This document shows, piece by piece, positions 35,256-45,460 of a stretch of 64,000 nucleotides of DNA; positions within the stretch are counted from its first letter, which is position 1; each line of letters starts with the position of its first letter. Origin of the DNA: Ligula intestinalis. Taxonomy: Eukaryota > Platyhelminthes > Cestoda > Diphyllobothriidea > Diphyllobothriidae. The stretch lies in contig JAYGXS010000002.1 in assembly GCA_036362985.1 (NCBI GenBank), positions 91,362,145-91,426,144 on the forward strand, written 5' to 3'. The notes beneath the pieces were generated by a model. That model made no database searches. It was not told the DNA's origin and saw only the letters and a list, made by a program, of their open reading frames with translations. Both the position numbers and the translations under genes were made by a program.

Positions 35256-35690
35256 AAGGTAAACCATTTGAAAGAAAAAAGCAAGTTCTTTTATTTCCAG
35301 TCAAATTGAATCGTTCATCTTCAGAAAACCTAAAGAAATTCTCAAAATTCTCAAATTTCATTGTGACATTACGTTGGAGAAACTTAATATGCACAGAAGT
35401 TCGTCAGCCGAATATCTAATCAAAGCAATTTCTAAGAATAACCTTTAATGGAAAGTTTTTTTAATCTTAGGAATAGTAGTTGCGAAGTTATACTGGTGAT
35501 ATGATTTACTCTTGACAATGTGGTTTGCTGTTTCGAGGCATTTCTACAAAGAATCAACATGGTTATCTTTCTAAGAACTAATATCCAAAAACACTTTCTT
35601 TCCGTAAATACTCTTTATGTATACCTTATTTCAAAGGTTTGGTGTAAACGTCGAACAGATGAGCAAATTATGAATTGATCAGTGAAGATA
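35256..35690 (+). repeat. Repeat X, right part
   Basis: Continues the match to 59430-59875, for example TCAAATTGAATCGTTCATCT (35301), GAAGTTCGTCAGCCGAATAT (35397) and the GTGTAAACGTCGAACA block (35642). Repeat X is therefore at least 1.2 kb without the gypsy element. Confidence 0.82.
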
Positions 35691-36514
35691 GTAAAAACAA
35701 GCAATTTGATGACACTTTTTTCGATGACATTCAATGAATACGTGACCGGTAAGAACAGGCTTTGCATAATATTCTGACTGAAGAAAAATTTTTTGATTAT
35801 ATAGAATGTGGTTGCTTCAAGTTTTCAACTTAACACAATATCAAAATTTATTGTTCTAATGTAGAGCTCTTTTTTGCGTTTCTAGAACCACGGCATTATC
35901 GAGAAAATTTTATATTCCTTTACGAACACTTAGTACTTCCTATAGTTATTTTAAGTAATAAATAGGCCTTATGCCGTTCATTATTATTTCTATGTTTTCC
36001 TAAATACATTCACACTGGTATTGGATTAATGACCAAACTTATACAAATTAAGGAAAATTACGTGGTCAACGGCGACCGCTGTATATCGTCGGTTGGTCGA
36101 TTTAGAATCCGCGAATCGTATGACCTTGTGGTAAATTCAAGCGCCTAATACTGATGTAGGCCTGTATTCTCCATTTTGTGCCTCGCCACTATTTTCCTCC
36201 ACATGCAGTTGATAGTGGAACCGGGGACGTCAAGTGGCTCATCTATGCGTGCCTCACTTACGATGACTTAATCACTTATTTTACCCGACTACAGCAGAGG
36301 AAATGCTTCCTTCGTATGTGAGATGTACACTTTCTGACATGGAAAATCATACCTGTCTTACCAGCAATGAAGAAATGGATCGCATTCTTGCTGCTGGGAA
36401 CATGTTGTGTTACGGAGGCGTGGTGAGCATAAGCTAATTATGCAGCAGGATCATTTTGGGTCCACAACTTTTTTGTGTGCAGATAGACGATTTGCTCTAA
36501 AATATCTGGTTATA

Positions 36515-36880
36515 AGTAGATAGGCATACACCAGTCAGATACAGGGCACACCCGCCCTGGTTTGTGATGTCCAGATTCTTCGGGGACCCCCGAACCTTGC
36601 CACGTGGCTTCTTGGTATGTTACTTACTAAGTTGCAGTAACATTTTTGGTATTTTTAGGACATATTACCGTAAGACGATGCCTAATGAGGCAGAAGTGGC
36701 CCTTCTGGATTCTCTGTTTTACGGTAATATGCCCTAAATATAACAAAATGCAACTGTAACTTAGTAAGTTATATGACAATTAGCCATGTGCAAGGTTCGG
36801 GGGTTCCCAAAGACACTGGACGTCGCAAACCAGGGTGGGTGTGCCCTGTATTTGATCGGTGTATGCCGATCTACTAATGT
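36515..36880. repeat. Foldback (inverted repeat) derived from a SINE tail, copy 1
   Basis: The left arm from about 36515 and the right arm ending about 36880 are reverse complements for about 160 bp: GATACAGGGCACACCC on the left against GGGTGTGCCCTGTAT on the right, and at the centre ACATATTACCGTAAG against TTACGGTAATATGCCC. The roughly 40-bp loop (GATGCCTAATGAGGCAGAAG onward) equals the 3' body of SINE-A. It could fold into a long hairpin. The same structure lies at 37989-38354. Confidence 0.85.
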
Positions 36881-36903
36881 ATAGTCCTTATCAACAACCG
36901 TCC

Positions 36904-37006
36904 AGACGTCGAGCCCAATGGCTCAATGGTTAGAGCGTTCGCCTCTGATCGGGGAGACGTGGGTTCGAAAATCGAGAGTGGCGGAAATTTCCGCTGCTAC
37001 CCTTTA
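36904..37006 (+). repeat. SINE-A head, cut by the gap
   Basis: A tRNA-like head: GGCTCAATGGTTAGAGCGTT (A box), GGGTTCGAAAATCGA (B box) and the palindrome GCGGAAATTTCCGC. It then ends at the N run. There is no acceptor stem, so it is not a tRNA gene. Confidence 0.85.
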
Positions 37007-37106
37007 NNNNNNNNNNNNNNNNNNNNNNNNNNNNNNNNNNNNNNNNNNNNNNNNNNNNNNNNNNNNNNNNNNNNNNNNNNNNNNNNNNNNNNNNNNNNNN
37101 NNNNNN
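37007..37106. other. Assembly gap (100 N)
   Basis: Exactly 100 unknown bases, a conventional size for gaps of unknown length. Open frames spanning it are meaningless. Confidence 0.99.
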
Positions 37107-37988
37107 AAAGGTTTGGTGTAAACGTCGAACAGATGAGCAAATTATGAATTGATCAGTGAAGATAGTAAAAACAAGCAATTTGATGACACTTTTTTCGATG
37201 ACATTCAATGAATACGTGACCGGTAAGAACAGGCTTTGCATAATATTCTGACTGAAGAAAAATTTTTTGATTATATAGAATGTGGTTGCTTCAAGTTTTC
37301 AACTTAACACAATATCAAAATTTATTGTTCTAATGTAGAGCTCTTTTTTGCGTTTCTAGAACCACGGCATTATCGAGAAAATTTTATATTCCTTTACGAA
37401 CACTTAGTACTTCCTATAGTTATTTTAAGTAATAAATAGGCCTTATGCCGTTCATTATTATTTCTATGTTTTCCTAAATACATTCACACTGGTATTGGAT
37501 TAATGACCAAACTTATACAAATTAAGGAAAATTACGTGGTCAACGGCGACCGCTGTATATCGTCGGTTGGTCGATTTAGAATCCGCGAATCGTATGACCT
37601 TGTGGTAAATTCAAGCGCCTTATACTGATGTAGGCCTGTATTCTCCATTTTTTGCCTCGCCACTATTTTCCTCCACATGCAGTTGATAGTGGAACCGGGG
37701 ACGTCAAGTGGCTCATCTATGCGTGCCTCACTTACGATGACTTAATCACTTATTTTACCCGACTACAGCAGAGGAAATGCTTCCTTCGTATGTGAGATGT
37801 GCACTTTCTGACATGGAAAATCATACCTGTCTTACCAGCAATGAAGAAATGGATCGCATTCTTGCTGCTGGGAACATGTTGTGTTAGGGAGGCGTGGTGA
37901 GCATAAGCTAATTATGCAGCAGGATCATTTTGGGTCCACAACTTTTTTGTGTGCAGATAGACGATTTGCTGTAAAATATCTGGTTATA

Positions 37989-38354
37989 AGTAGATAGGCA
38001 TACAACAGTCAGATACAGGGCACACCCGCCCTGGTTTGTGATGTCCAGATTCTTCGGGGACCCCCGAACCTTGCCACATGGCTTCTTGGTATGTTACTTA
38101 CTAAGTTGCAGTAACATTTTTGGTATTTTTAGGACATATTACCGTAAGACGATGCCTAATGAGGCAGAAGTGGCCCTTCTGGATTCTCTGTTTTACGGTA
38201 ATATGCCCTAAATATAACAAAATGCAACTGTAACTTAGTAAGTTATATGACAATTAGCCATGTGCAAGGTTCGGGGGTTCCCAAAGACACTGGACGTCGC
38301 AAACCAGGGTGGGTGTGCCCTGTATTTGATCGGTGTATGCCGATCTACTAATGT
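37989..38354. repeat. Foldback derived from a SINE tail, copy 2
   Basis: The second instance of the 36515-36880 structure, inside the duplicated segment. Confidence 0.85.
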
Positions 38355-38377
38355 ATAGTCCTTATCAACAACCGTCC

Positions 38378-38565
38378 AGACGTCGAGCCCAATGGCTCAA
38401 TGGTTAGAGCGTTCGCCTCTGATCGGGGAGACGTGGGTTCGAAAATCGAGAGTGGCGGAAATTTCCGCTGCTACCCTTTAGTAGGGTATCTCCAGCTGAC
38501 AATGCCTAATGAGGCAGAAATGGCCATTCTGGATTCTCTGTCTTACGGTAATATGTCCTTAAAAT
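38378..38565 (+). repeat. SINE-A, complete
   Basis: The head is as at 36904, followed by GTAGGGTATCTCCAGCTGAC, the GCCTAATGAGGCAGAAATGG body and CTTACGGTAATATGTCCTT. This is the most complete plus-strand copy and serves as reference for the family. Confidence 0.87.
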
Positions 38566-39350
38566 ATCTGGTTATGTTGAGGACTTTCGTGGAGAATATC
38601 CTGGGATGCTGTGTTCGCTAGAAATGTTCTGAAGTGCCGAGGGCATTAATTTCCTAGTGTTGAATTATCACCCTCTATTCCCGTACGACCGTTCACTGTT
38701 CCATCCGATCAATCGTCTGATAACTTGATGGGGCACAATGGCTGACAGAGCTGCATTAGCCCGTGCAGCAGTGTCACACACACCGCATAGTTGACCCCCG
38801 GCTGTGCCAAGCAACATACTCTCAACTGACATAAGCGGTCCGTATTCTGGATAGGTGAAGAAAGTTGCATTCCGAGATGATATGATGAAAAGAAAGAAGA
38901 TCTTCGGAATGCTGAGTTGTACTTTTACCAGGTCCGTATTCTGTCTGTGAGGTGAATTAGCATGTGGTGTATGGGGCGGTTTGCCCACTTAACGGATAGC
39001 GTGGTGGACGCTCTGGACCAATACGGTGCCAGATCAGGGAGATTACAGACATTTTATGGCTAACGCTCTCGTAATAAACGCCGAACTTGGGCGGGGGGCG
39101 GCGTGCTGGCACGTTTAGGAGCAGGCTCACACCTCGTCAACCATCTGCGCCCGAACCCATCACCGGCCTTCTTGACTCTGCCAATAGAGATGAATATGTG
39201 ATTTCCAGGAAGCAGTTCACAAGAATGAGATGCGACTACTGGAACAAGGGCTTTGTTGTCTTGGTGTTGCGGATTCCGTCGGGAACCCGTACTCATAGGT
39301 AATGGTACAATAAGCTGAGTCATGCGGAAATAGGAGGGAAACATGCACTG
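38566..39350. other. Unassigned stretch
   Basis: No supportable gene. Frames on both strands lack known domains. Confidence 0.35.
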
Positions 39351-39354
39351 ATGG

Positions 39355-39450
39355 CATGCGACTACGTCAGAGAAACCGGGAGATTACTCCGGACGCGAAT
39401 TGCCGACCATGCAGCGGTGGTGAGGAAGAAAGACGCCGGCCCCTAGAAGG
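39355..39450 (+). pseudogene. PLE GIY-YIG fragment (third family)
   Basis: About 30 codons, CDYVRETGRLLRTRIADHAA, match the middle of the GIY-YIG domain at 49586-50008 (NYVGETGRLLKTRIAEHAA). In this copy the YVG is changed to YVR. There is no flanking PLE sequence on either side. Confidence 0.75.
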
Positions 39451-41989
39451 TCCTGCCTCTGAATATCCGGAAAAAAGGTAAAAATGACGACAAACTTCAA
39501 AGGAAACCAAGCAAAGTGGTACGTCGAGTAAAAATCAGAAGGAAAAGGCATATAATTTGCCGCCCCAATACGAGGTTCTCTACGGGAAACATCGGCTTGT
39601 CGAAGGCACGCACAGGAATCCCTTGAGATTAAGCAAAAAGCTAGGTGCTACGTTGTCAAATAGAAACGTCATCCGCGTGCCTGCAACCAATGTATCACAT
39701 ATGGGAGCAGAAAAATCAGGATCAGATGTGACAGATTTCGGCTACATGAGCCTGACGTCCCGGGGAGGGCGCGTGAAATTCCGAAAGGTCTCTGTGGCCA
39801 AGGAGCGGGTCTCCCGTCGCCAGATAACCGATGCGCGGAGACACAGAATGGTCAGGCAGGGGCCATGACGGTCCTTGCAGTCCTGCACCAGCGGCAAAAG
39901 CTGAAAAGCCGCAAGGGCTGGCTTCTTAATTAGCTTCCGTCGCAGGTTATTGCCGCGAACGCCATCAATAAATGCACGGCATTAATTGCATCCCTCACCA
40001 CCGATGAAGAATCCAGAAATGTGGCAAAGATCAAGGGGTGAAGATAGTCCAAAGGGTCCCATGCACTCTTTCCAGGAAGCCGCAAGCGGGCGGATATCTG
40101 ACGATGCACGTCAACGGGGGGTTTACGGCTCGCGAACACGCGGCATTGGGACTTTAAGAGGGAGACGACATCTCTGCTGAGCATCGCGCCAAACGAAGGA
40201 GCCTTTTTTAACGCTTCTGTGAACAACTGGCAACAGACGTATCGTCTACTGTCTTAAGAGGAAACTGAGGCAAGATGAAAACTGGCTTGTGAGGCCAAAT
40301 GTCAAAGTTATTTTCCGGTTTCGAGAGAGGGGACGTGTTGCTGGACGACTGCCTTGTCTCCCAGGACGACATTAGAAATTGGTACACTTCCCTCACGCCA
40401 ATGGTGACTGGCAATTGGGTTGAATGTGATTTTTCCTTTAACCAGAAATGTGCAGATCCGATGCCACCAGGTTTGGAATGCGCAAGCGCTAAAACACACA
40501 GTATCGGTCAGAAGTCCTTATTGAAAACACGGATTTTATCTATATGCGAAAGGAAATGAAACGTAGCACCAAGTTTGCGAGAGACTGGCAAAAGTTAGAA
40601 AAGAGGAGCACCCAAACAAGCAACAACTCACACCACGATCCAAGCCGGAAATCCAGACATCGTCCACTCAAGGATCGTCCTCGAGACCTTTGTCTGGGAC
40701 TGGCTCCTCGGTCTCTACAACAGTAGTCAGATAGGGGAGGGTGAGTACAGGAAGGGCATGTTAAATAGTAATTTATTTTAAACCGTAGCATGGAGGATGC
40801 GCAAATATTGTGGAGTTGTATAATTCTGTGGTTCGAAATGGAAATTCACTTTTGGAAGCTCGGGCTTTTTGGATTGTTAGCTGTCTGATTTGTTCGTCTA
40901 TTAACGCTATCATCTGGTTATAGCTAAGACACTAATCTTATGATGCAGACTTATGTATATCTTACCAGAAGTGCCATCAGATGCAAATTAGCCTCGAAGT
41001 TTAACTAAACTCATAACCTCGTACGTTTCACTGGATAATGGATTGTGTACGACACTTGTCTTGGTTTATTTCAGATAAGAGAGTACAATATCTTATTCCC
41101 TTCCAAAGACTCTTTTTAACATCTGAACACATTTTCGAGTTGCTTGGTTTTGCAACCGGAACTCAGCCGCCACCCTAAGTAAACTTCGCGAGTCATGTGT
41201 TCCTAGTATGTTTAAATCCGCTAAATTACTGGAGACCTTTCAAAATACTTTTCTGTGCGTGGTTTTAACTACTTCCGTCGATTTTTGTCTCGGCATTTCT
41301 CCCCGATCACCATATAAGTATGGCTAAATTTGATACGATACTCTTACTTCCGCCTCGCTTCTTTTAGTTTGCTGTCATGACATGTAGTATTTCTGTATGA
41401 CTCAATGAGCCGAGGAATCTGTATGTTTTCAGGAATATCCGTGAAAGTATCCAGTTTTCTAGGCTTAGCGCCACGCTAACCTAGAAGATTTTCAGGTTTT
41501 TTGCGTTTCGTTATCTTATCAAGCGAAAGTGTTAAGACTGCCCAACCTACTGAGTCAGTAATTACTGACCCGACCGTCCGTATTTACCCCATCTGGGCAA
41601 ATTTATTGACCATTTTTTGTTCCCTGGCCTTCTTATGTTATTTAAACTTAACATATTGCTGGCGTCTATTGTACCGCGCAAAATTCCAGGTATTCCAATG
41701 TTGGTTCGCATTGAGTTCTTTTCTGTTGCATGTCCCCAATAATAATGCCTTATCCAGCTGATCATTACTGTTCTTACAGCCCCTATTTTGATTTCTGTCT
41801 GTAGTAATTTAGCAGATTAGCGTACAGGACACGGCCCGCACCATCTGTTCGATGGTGACAGCCAATAAATCAGGCTCTGAGTCTCTTTCAGAGACTTTAT
41901 ATTTTGCGTGATGAATATCTTCTCAAAGTTTGTTGATTCCTCAGTCGTTTTCCTTTAAGTCTGCTATTTATTTCAGGTAAAATCTTCTC
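39451..41989. other. Unassigned stretch upstream of ADO
   Basis: Frames at 39557-39868 and 40299-40726 have uneven composition and several stops; I recognise no domain. Parts may be an old retroelement. The ADO promoter should lie in the last kilobase, but no clear core element was identified. Confidence 0.35.
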
Positions 41990-42001
41990 TTTTCATTGTA
42001 G
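41989..42001 (+). promoter_or_regulatory. Possible 3' splice acceptor upstream of ADO
   Basis: A pyrimidine-rich tract ends in TTTTCATTGTAG about 95 bp before the ADO start codon. It could accept a 5'-UTR exon or a spliced leader, which flatworms add to many mRNAs. A second candidate, TTTATTTCAG, lies near 41967. This is inference only. Confidence 0.35.
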
Positions 42002-42095
42002 AATCCAATTCATGATGCCCTACTGATAGAAATTTGTTGCCATTTTGCTGTCATCTCTTGATGCATGGGATGGTTTAATCTCATACTTTCTAAAA

Positions 42096-42929
42096 ATGAC
42101 GAGCAAGATCGCTGCTGTCGCGAACCTGGCCTTTCATGTCTTCCGTGCGCATTCGCTTCGTTCCATGGCCAAGCGTACAGATGCTTCCTCTGAGAATAAT
42201 AACACGAACGGTGTCCGCAGATTGCATGCTTCTTCACTTGCCAACACCAGTGAACCTGAATCCCTCCATGATGTTTCATCAGATGCCCTCAAAACCCTTC
42301 TTACTAGCGTTAGCGCCTTGACCTTAGAAGATGTAGGAGTTAATCGCGTCAGTGGATTTGACTCTTCCTCCTTTGTTGCGCCCGTTATTTACGTTCACAT
42401 AACTGAAAATGAGGTTTTCTCAATGGGTATGTTCATTCTACGACCGGGTTCACGTATTCCCTTGCACAATCATCCCGGCATGTTTGGAATCATTCGGGTA
42501 ATGCAAGGCTCTGTACGTTGCCAGAGCTTCACACGTCTGAGCACTTCTCAACTAAGGGCAGCTGGTGGTCCATTGGCAGTCCTTTCGGCCCAGGGTGCTG
42601 CCAACTGGCAGCTTTCCGACTTCACGGTTGCTCAGCCCCATCAAGACACCTTGCTGAACGTTGGCTCTCAACCCTTTGTTCTAACGCCGCACACAGGCAA
42701 CCTTCATGAACTGACAGCTGTCGATGGCACTGTCGTTTTTCTGGACATTCTTGCGCCACCATATAACCACGATCTAGGCACAAGAGAATGTCTTTTCTAC
42801 CGTGAGGTCGCCATGCCGATGGTAACGGCTGACCCGTCCACTTCCTCATTTGTTTACCTTGTTGAAACTCACCAGCCAAAAGACTACTGGTGTGAGACTG
42901 CACCTTATCGTGGACCTAGCGTTACGTGA
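42096..42929 (+). CDS. ADO: 2-aminoethanethiol (cysteamine/N-terminal cysteine) dioxygenase
   Basis: A 277-residue single-exon protein of the PCO/ADO cupin family, close to the 270 residues of human ADO. These iron enzymes add O2 to the thiol of cysteamine and of N-terminal cysteines on proteins, the latter acting as an oxygen-sensing degradation signal. Iron ligands are visible: H124 and H126 in PLHNHPGMFG, and H204 in GNLHELTAVDG. FLDILAPPY (215-223) and YWCETAPYRGP (264-274) are family blocks. ATG at 42096 is the first in-frame ATG and its MTSKIAAVA fits the usual ADO N-terminus. The human Cys220-Tyr222 crosslink pair corresponds to C232 and F234 here (ECLFYREV), so the Tyr is replaced, with Y235 next to it. 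It is the only clear host gene in the window. Confidence 0.95.
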   Translation: MTSKIAAVANLAFHVFRAHSLRSMAKRTDASSENNNTNGVRRLHASSLANTSEPESLHDVSSDALKTLLTSVSALTLEDVGVNRVSGFDSSSFVAPVIYVHITENEVFSMGMFILRPGSRIPLHNHPGMFGIIRVMQGSVRCQSFTRLSTSQLRAAGGPLAVLSAQGAANWQLSDFTVAQPHQDTLLNVGSQPFVLTPHTGNLHELTAVDGTVVFLDILAPPYNHDLGTRECLFYREVAMPMVTADPSTSSFVYLVETHQPKDYWCETAPYRGPSVT

Positions 42930-43054
42930 CGGGAAATTTGTTCCTCCTCAAGTGACATGCACGCTACCGTTCGCCACCTGCTGACCAACTAGTGACTTCA
43001 GATTTTTTATTTCCGTTTGCCCTACTATGTTCACTATTATTTGCATCATTGTGT

Positions 43055-43060
43055 AATAAA
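43055..43060 (+). terminator. Poly(A) signal of ADO
   Basis: AATAAA stands 126 bp after the ADO stop codon and is followed by TTTCAATAACAG. It gives a short 3' UTR with cleavage expected near 43075. Confidence 0.65.
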
Positions 43061-45028
43061 TTTCAATAACAGTCCACTCTACTCTGGTGCTGGCGGGTTT
43101 CTAGATAATCGTTTATTTAAGTAAGGTAATTTGCATGAAACTTTGAGTCGGAATGGCGTTTTTCCATTGTATCCTACTTATTAGAAAAATGTCTAGGTTC
43201 TCAGAATCGGTTAATTAATCTTATAATCTTGCAAAACGGTCGTAAGGACGTGTTATGTCCTCCAGTTGTCCATCCGTTTATGAGATACTTTGGCTGTACC
43301 AGACATCCTCTGTCCGAAATATTCACCGTCCTTTAGTATACCATCAGTCTTTCGGTAGGGCCTGGCATTGCTCTTTCTTACCGCGGAATAAAGGGTTTCT
43401 TTTATCTCGGGATAATTCTCCCATTTTGACCTACGTTAACCGTAGTCTTTCTTTCAAATTTTTTTATAACAAAGTTCGTCTTTTTTTCACCGGGTGTTTT
43501 GCCCCAAAGGCGGGACCTGGAACGGCCATTTTTATCTTACCTGCTGTCATCATTCATTGAGGCCGTAGTTTCGGACTGTACTTCCGATTTCTGAACTCTG
43601 AAGATGCCCTAACCCCTGCAGTGCAAGCCAAAGTTTTGTGCGCGGAGATCAGAGGATTTCTTTCACGGAAAACACAGTTCTATTCCGAGCGCACCGGTGG
43701 TCGTATAGCCATTGGCAACGAGTAGTGTAAATAGTGTTTTATTGAGCACCCACGTGGGTTCAGATGCAGTCAAATACAGGCACACTAGAATGGCCATGTA
43801 TGACTTGCTTTCCGTCACTAGCCAATAAGATTGAGGGACAGGAGTGTAAATTAATTACTTGACTCCGGCCTTGTGTACGAGCTGTTAATGTTGGGTATCA
43901 CCGGCTGATCCAATTTTCTAGTAGAACACCCCTTACCCATTGATATTTGTCTATATGGATTGTAGATCTTCGGTCCCACGGCAAAACAGAACTATTTACT
44001 TCATTCGTGCCATCAGAAGTGATCGGTTTCTGTCGCTCGTGTTGTCCATCACAGCCATTGTCAAGTGGCCTGTAGTAAAATGCTAGGGGTTGTTCTTAGT
44101 AATAACTCGGTTGGGGCTTGCGTCTCGAATGTGCGTGCTTAGAGTGAGAAGGACAAATGACCATGAGCTTGCCTTCATTTCCCCTACAAAAACCTCTTAG
44201 CTATTCGATAGTCGTCATAGGCCGTCCGTGTGGGCTTCAGACTACGGGTTTAAAGGTAGACCCAATTTTTTTGCTTCCGCTTCACAGCAAGAATAGATCG
44301 GTTCATGCTCCTTGTATATTTATTTGGATTTCTCTTAGAAAAGATGGGCATGTATATTAGGTAATTACATTCCCTGTGTAGTCTTCGTATGTGGCTGTCA
44401 AAGTTTCATGCAGCGGGACGTTATGCCATGTTTCTTTGATTTTTGGGACATTGTATTTACTATTTTCCGTTTTAAAAGGCCATTGAAGATTTTAGTCTCC
44501 TCGATTTCGCAACCTCGCATAAATGCCGCCAACGGTCATGAGCCTGTCCGGCTTTCAATGATTGTTCCATTGAATGAGTCCGTAGGTGAGACGGACTGCT
44601 GTGGTATGCGTAATATTCTGTTGTTCAACCTAACTGTCACAGACCTTCGTGAAATCCGGTCGAAATTCCGTGAAAGGTTCGCTCTACTGCAAGTTTATGT
44701 TCGAGGATTTCGTTGGATGCTAAATAGACTTCGCTGCGTCATCATAGACCTGCGGTTTGGGAAGTTCTTTAGTGCGACAATTTTCGGAATGAATGTCCAA
44801 AGGCCTAATGCCACTGACACTTCATGGTCTACAACCTCTTATTTGCTATGCTCTGTCGACTATTTATTTTATTTTCGCTACTATCCGCCATTTGTTATTA
44901 TGCCGGATAAACCGCTGCCAAGTAGACTCTGCTGTCCCGGAATTTATATAATAACATAAGTGCATAACTCCTACCGCTTGCTAATTAGTGTCCTTGCCGA
45001 AAGACCCGGGGTCGCTGAAATAAGAGCT
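43061..45028. other. Unassigned stretch; one long unexplained frame
   Basis: Contains a 183-codon plus frame at 44408-44959 beginning with ATG (MQRDVMPCFFDFWDIVFTIF). It has no domain, repeat or signal I recognise. It could be chance or an old retroelement frame, so I do not call it a gene. Confidence 0.35.
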
Positions 45029-45460
45029 TTAATAGCCTGAACTTTCGGGGTATTCGAAATAAATATCTGAGGCATTTGTAGAAAACGGTAATATAGGACA
45101 CAGGGGGCGTAGTTGGCAGGCCGTCACACGCCTGCTATATTTGGCAGTATTCGTTTCCATCGCTGGAGGGGTTCTTAATTGATGTAATGCTTGTTTGTCG
45201 TCCCCTAACCGAGTTATTAATTGCCGTGGTTTTGTCACTGTTGGTGTGAAAATTACTCGGCAGTTTGACCTAATGCCACCCGGACTGCTGATCACCTGCA
45301 TTTTCCCCGCGTGGCAAATTCGCACCACAAAGTATGGACTTTCGAATGCGCTTGTTAACTGAATGCAGGCGGGAGAACCATGACACAAGCAGCTCATGTG
45401 GTTGTCATTTCTTGTGAGACTTTCGGCCTCATCAAACTTGAAGGTATAGCCGAGTCCCAT
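45029..45460 (-). pseudogene. PLE GIY-YIG C-terminal fragment (third family)
   Basis: The minus frame opens at about 45455 with GYTFKFDEAESLTRNDNHMS, matching GHTFKFDEAKILARGDKQVS of the 49586-50008 copy (the segment after the GIY-YIG core). It then continues into a C-terminal region unlike that copy (SPACIQLTSAFESPYFVVR onward). It directly abuts the 3' end of the Jockey/CR1-like element on the same strand. Confidence 0.7.

Larger units (their letters stand above)
35633..38480 (+). repeat. 1374-bp direct duplication around a gap
   Basis: Bases 35633-37006 and 37107-38480 are aligned without indels at an offset of 1474 and differ at only about seven positions. The 100-N run at 37007-37106 lies exactly between them: the left copy ends and the right copy begins at the gap. 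The second copy then continues into the rest of a SINE. The best explanation is that one locus was placed twice (two haplotypes or contig ends). Confidence 0.93.

Noticed and set aside
36904..36990. tRNA gene
   Set aside because: A and B boxes are present but no acceptor stem pairs, and the same sequence is the head of SINE-A elsewhere.
36918..37241. Open frames spanning the N run
   Set aside because: The unknown bases were translated as X; there is no evidence for coding.
42045..42095. Upstream extension of ADO to 42045
   Set aside because: 42045 is TTG; the first in-frame ATG is 42096 and it fits the family N-terminus.
44408..44959. 183-codon protein gene
   Set aside because: No domain, homologue in memory, splice context or poly(A) signal; left as an unexplained frame.
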